NCBI GenBank assembly: GCA_002720865.1
Contig: PBIO01000017.1
Span: 124,001 to 188,000, forward strand
Origin: Halobacteriovorax sp.
Lineage (GTDB): Bacteria; Bdellovibrionota; Bacteriovoracia; Bacteriovoracales; Bacteriovoracaceae
Direction of reading: 5' to 3'
DNA: 64,000 nt
The notes below the pieces were generated by a model that saw nothing but the letters and a program-made list of their open reading frames with translations, was not told where the DNA came from and ran no database searches. Positions 63,671-64,000 of the stretch are shown here, one piece after another. The translations under genes and the position numbers were made by a program. How positions within the stretch are numbered: position 1 is the stretch's first letter; every line of letters starts with the position of its first letter.

Positions 63671-63977
63671 CTTGTTTTTTCTTAAACTTTAACGTGGCAT
63701 TAACTTCAATATCATATCCGTCTAAAACAGCTTCAACCATTTGCTTAGGATCTACTTTACTAAGATGCTTTCTAACTTCTTCTTGAATACCTGCGGTAAA
63801 TTCTGTCCGTGCACCCTTTGCATTTTCAATTAGTCCCGTAACTATTTCCTTAGGCAGCGGTAGATCTTTAACAATCCCCCTAACTGCTTCCTCAGTCATA
63901 AAAGCTGCTCCAACTCCAATTGAAACAACCTTCTTAATTACGTCCCCAAGACCCTCTTTATCTTCTTTTTTTGTCAT
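63657..63977 (-). CDS. Small helical protein, possibly phasin-like
   Basis: A 106-residue protein, mostly helical with a Gly/Ala-rich segment VVSIGVGAAFMTEEAVRG and a charged C terminus. It resembles phasin-like or PHA-associated helical proteins only in general character. ATG 63977 is preferred over the ATG three bases upstream because AGGGG lies six bases away. It overlaps the YggS gene by 14 bases. The window ends just upstream, so operon partners could be outside. Confidence 0.65.
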   Translation of the reverse strand: MTKKEDKEGLGDVIKKVVSIGVGAAFMTEEAVRGIVKDLPLPKEIVTGLIENAKGARTEFTAGIQEEVRKHLSKVDPKQMVEAVLDGYDIEVNATLKFKKKQDGQS

Positions 63978-64000
63978 CATTAGCCCCTAGACTTTGCTCT

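Overview
The window is AT-rich and gene-dense. It has many lipoproteins, signal peptides and Cys-rich secreted proteins, a TIGR02147-like helix-turn-helix protein, a secreted subtilisin, an L,D-transpeptidase and a Gram-negative Sec/Tat set. This mix suggests a Bdellovibrionota member of the Bacteriovorax/Halobacteriovorax type. That placement is inferred from gene content and base composition; no marker gene in the window proves it.

Layout. (1) 1-190: the start of a lipoprotein on the minus strand. (2) 253-7947: a cbb3 cytochrome oxidase locus, ccoI-ccoS-ccoNO(fused)-ccoQ-ccoP-ccoG-safE-like. A convergent minus-strand group follows: a 40-residue membrane peptide, a stand-alone cNMP-binding-domain protein and an FNR-type regulator with four cysteines. 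(3) 9344-14784: a tightly overlapping minus-strand operon (KAS III-like, FabG-like SDR, alpha/beta hydrolase, AMP-forming acyl ligase, sodium:solute symporter). It is divergent from a TetR gene, with a palindrome between them. (4) 15560-31512: mostly single genes. They include an L,D-transpeptidase, an FMN/3Fe-4S glutamate-synthase-like protein, an M48 protease with LemA, a secreted protein with 24 regularly spaced cysteines, an alpha/beta-hydrolase fused to an S51 cyanophycinase-like domain, a LysR regulator, a nitroreductase, a PDZ-thioredoxin fusion and a coiled-coil protein. (5) 31595-37977: a periplasmic nitrate reductase operon with NapD, NapA and two four-haem cytochromes, plus an NrfC/NrfD-type quinol module in place of NapC or NapGH. 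(6) 38221-40008: a gene with an in-frame stop in its signal peptide, a YceI protein, tRNA-Cys and an IHF/HU protein. (7) 40329-48320: a lipoprotein, then secF, secD, tatA, yajC, tgt and queA. (8) 48327-61951: envelope proteins, FecR, an orphan ParA, a very large Cys-module lipoprotein, a subtilisin lipoprotein and a beta-barrel-like protein. (9) 61948-63977: a 2-oxoglutarate/Fe(II) oxygenase-like protein, a YggS-type PLP protein and a small helical protein.

How the parts work together. Sites of the form TGAT-N4-ATCA precede the cbb3 operon, the cNMP-domain/small-peptide pair and the nap operon, and a near-match palindrome precedes the FNR-type gene itself. This suggests one oxygen-responsive regulon covering high-affinity oxygen respiration and nitrate respiration. 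All eight half-sites lack the first T of the E. coli FNR box, and the regulator has Ile where E. coli FNR has Ser212. Separately, a second motif (CTNAAG-N17-CGAWA) lies just upstream of three lipoprotein genes and one anchored-protein gene. It resembles a sigma-28 promoter, although two copies sit very close to the start codon.

Other observations are a Tgt lacking two of three expected zinc cysteines, an NrfC-like protein with one cluster cysteine replaced by Tyr, a one-haem CcoP, and several convergent gene pairs whose stop codons overlap by four bases.
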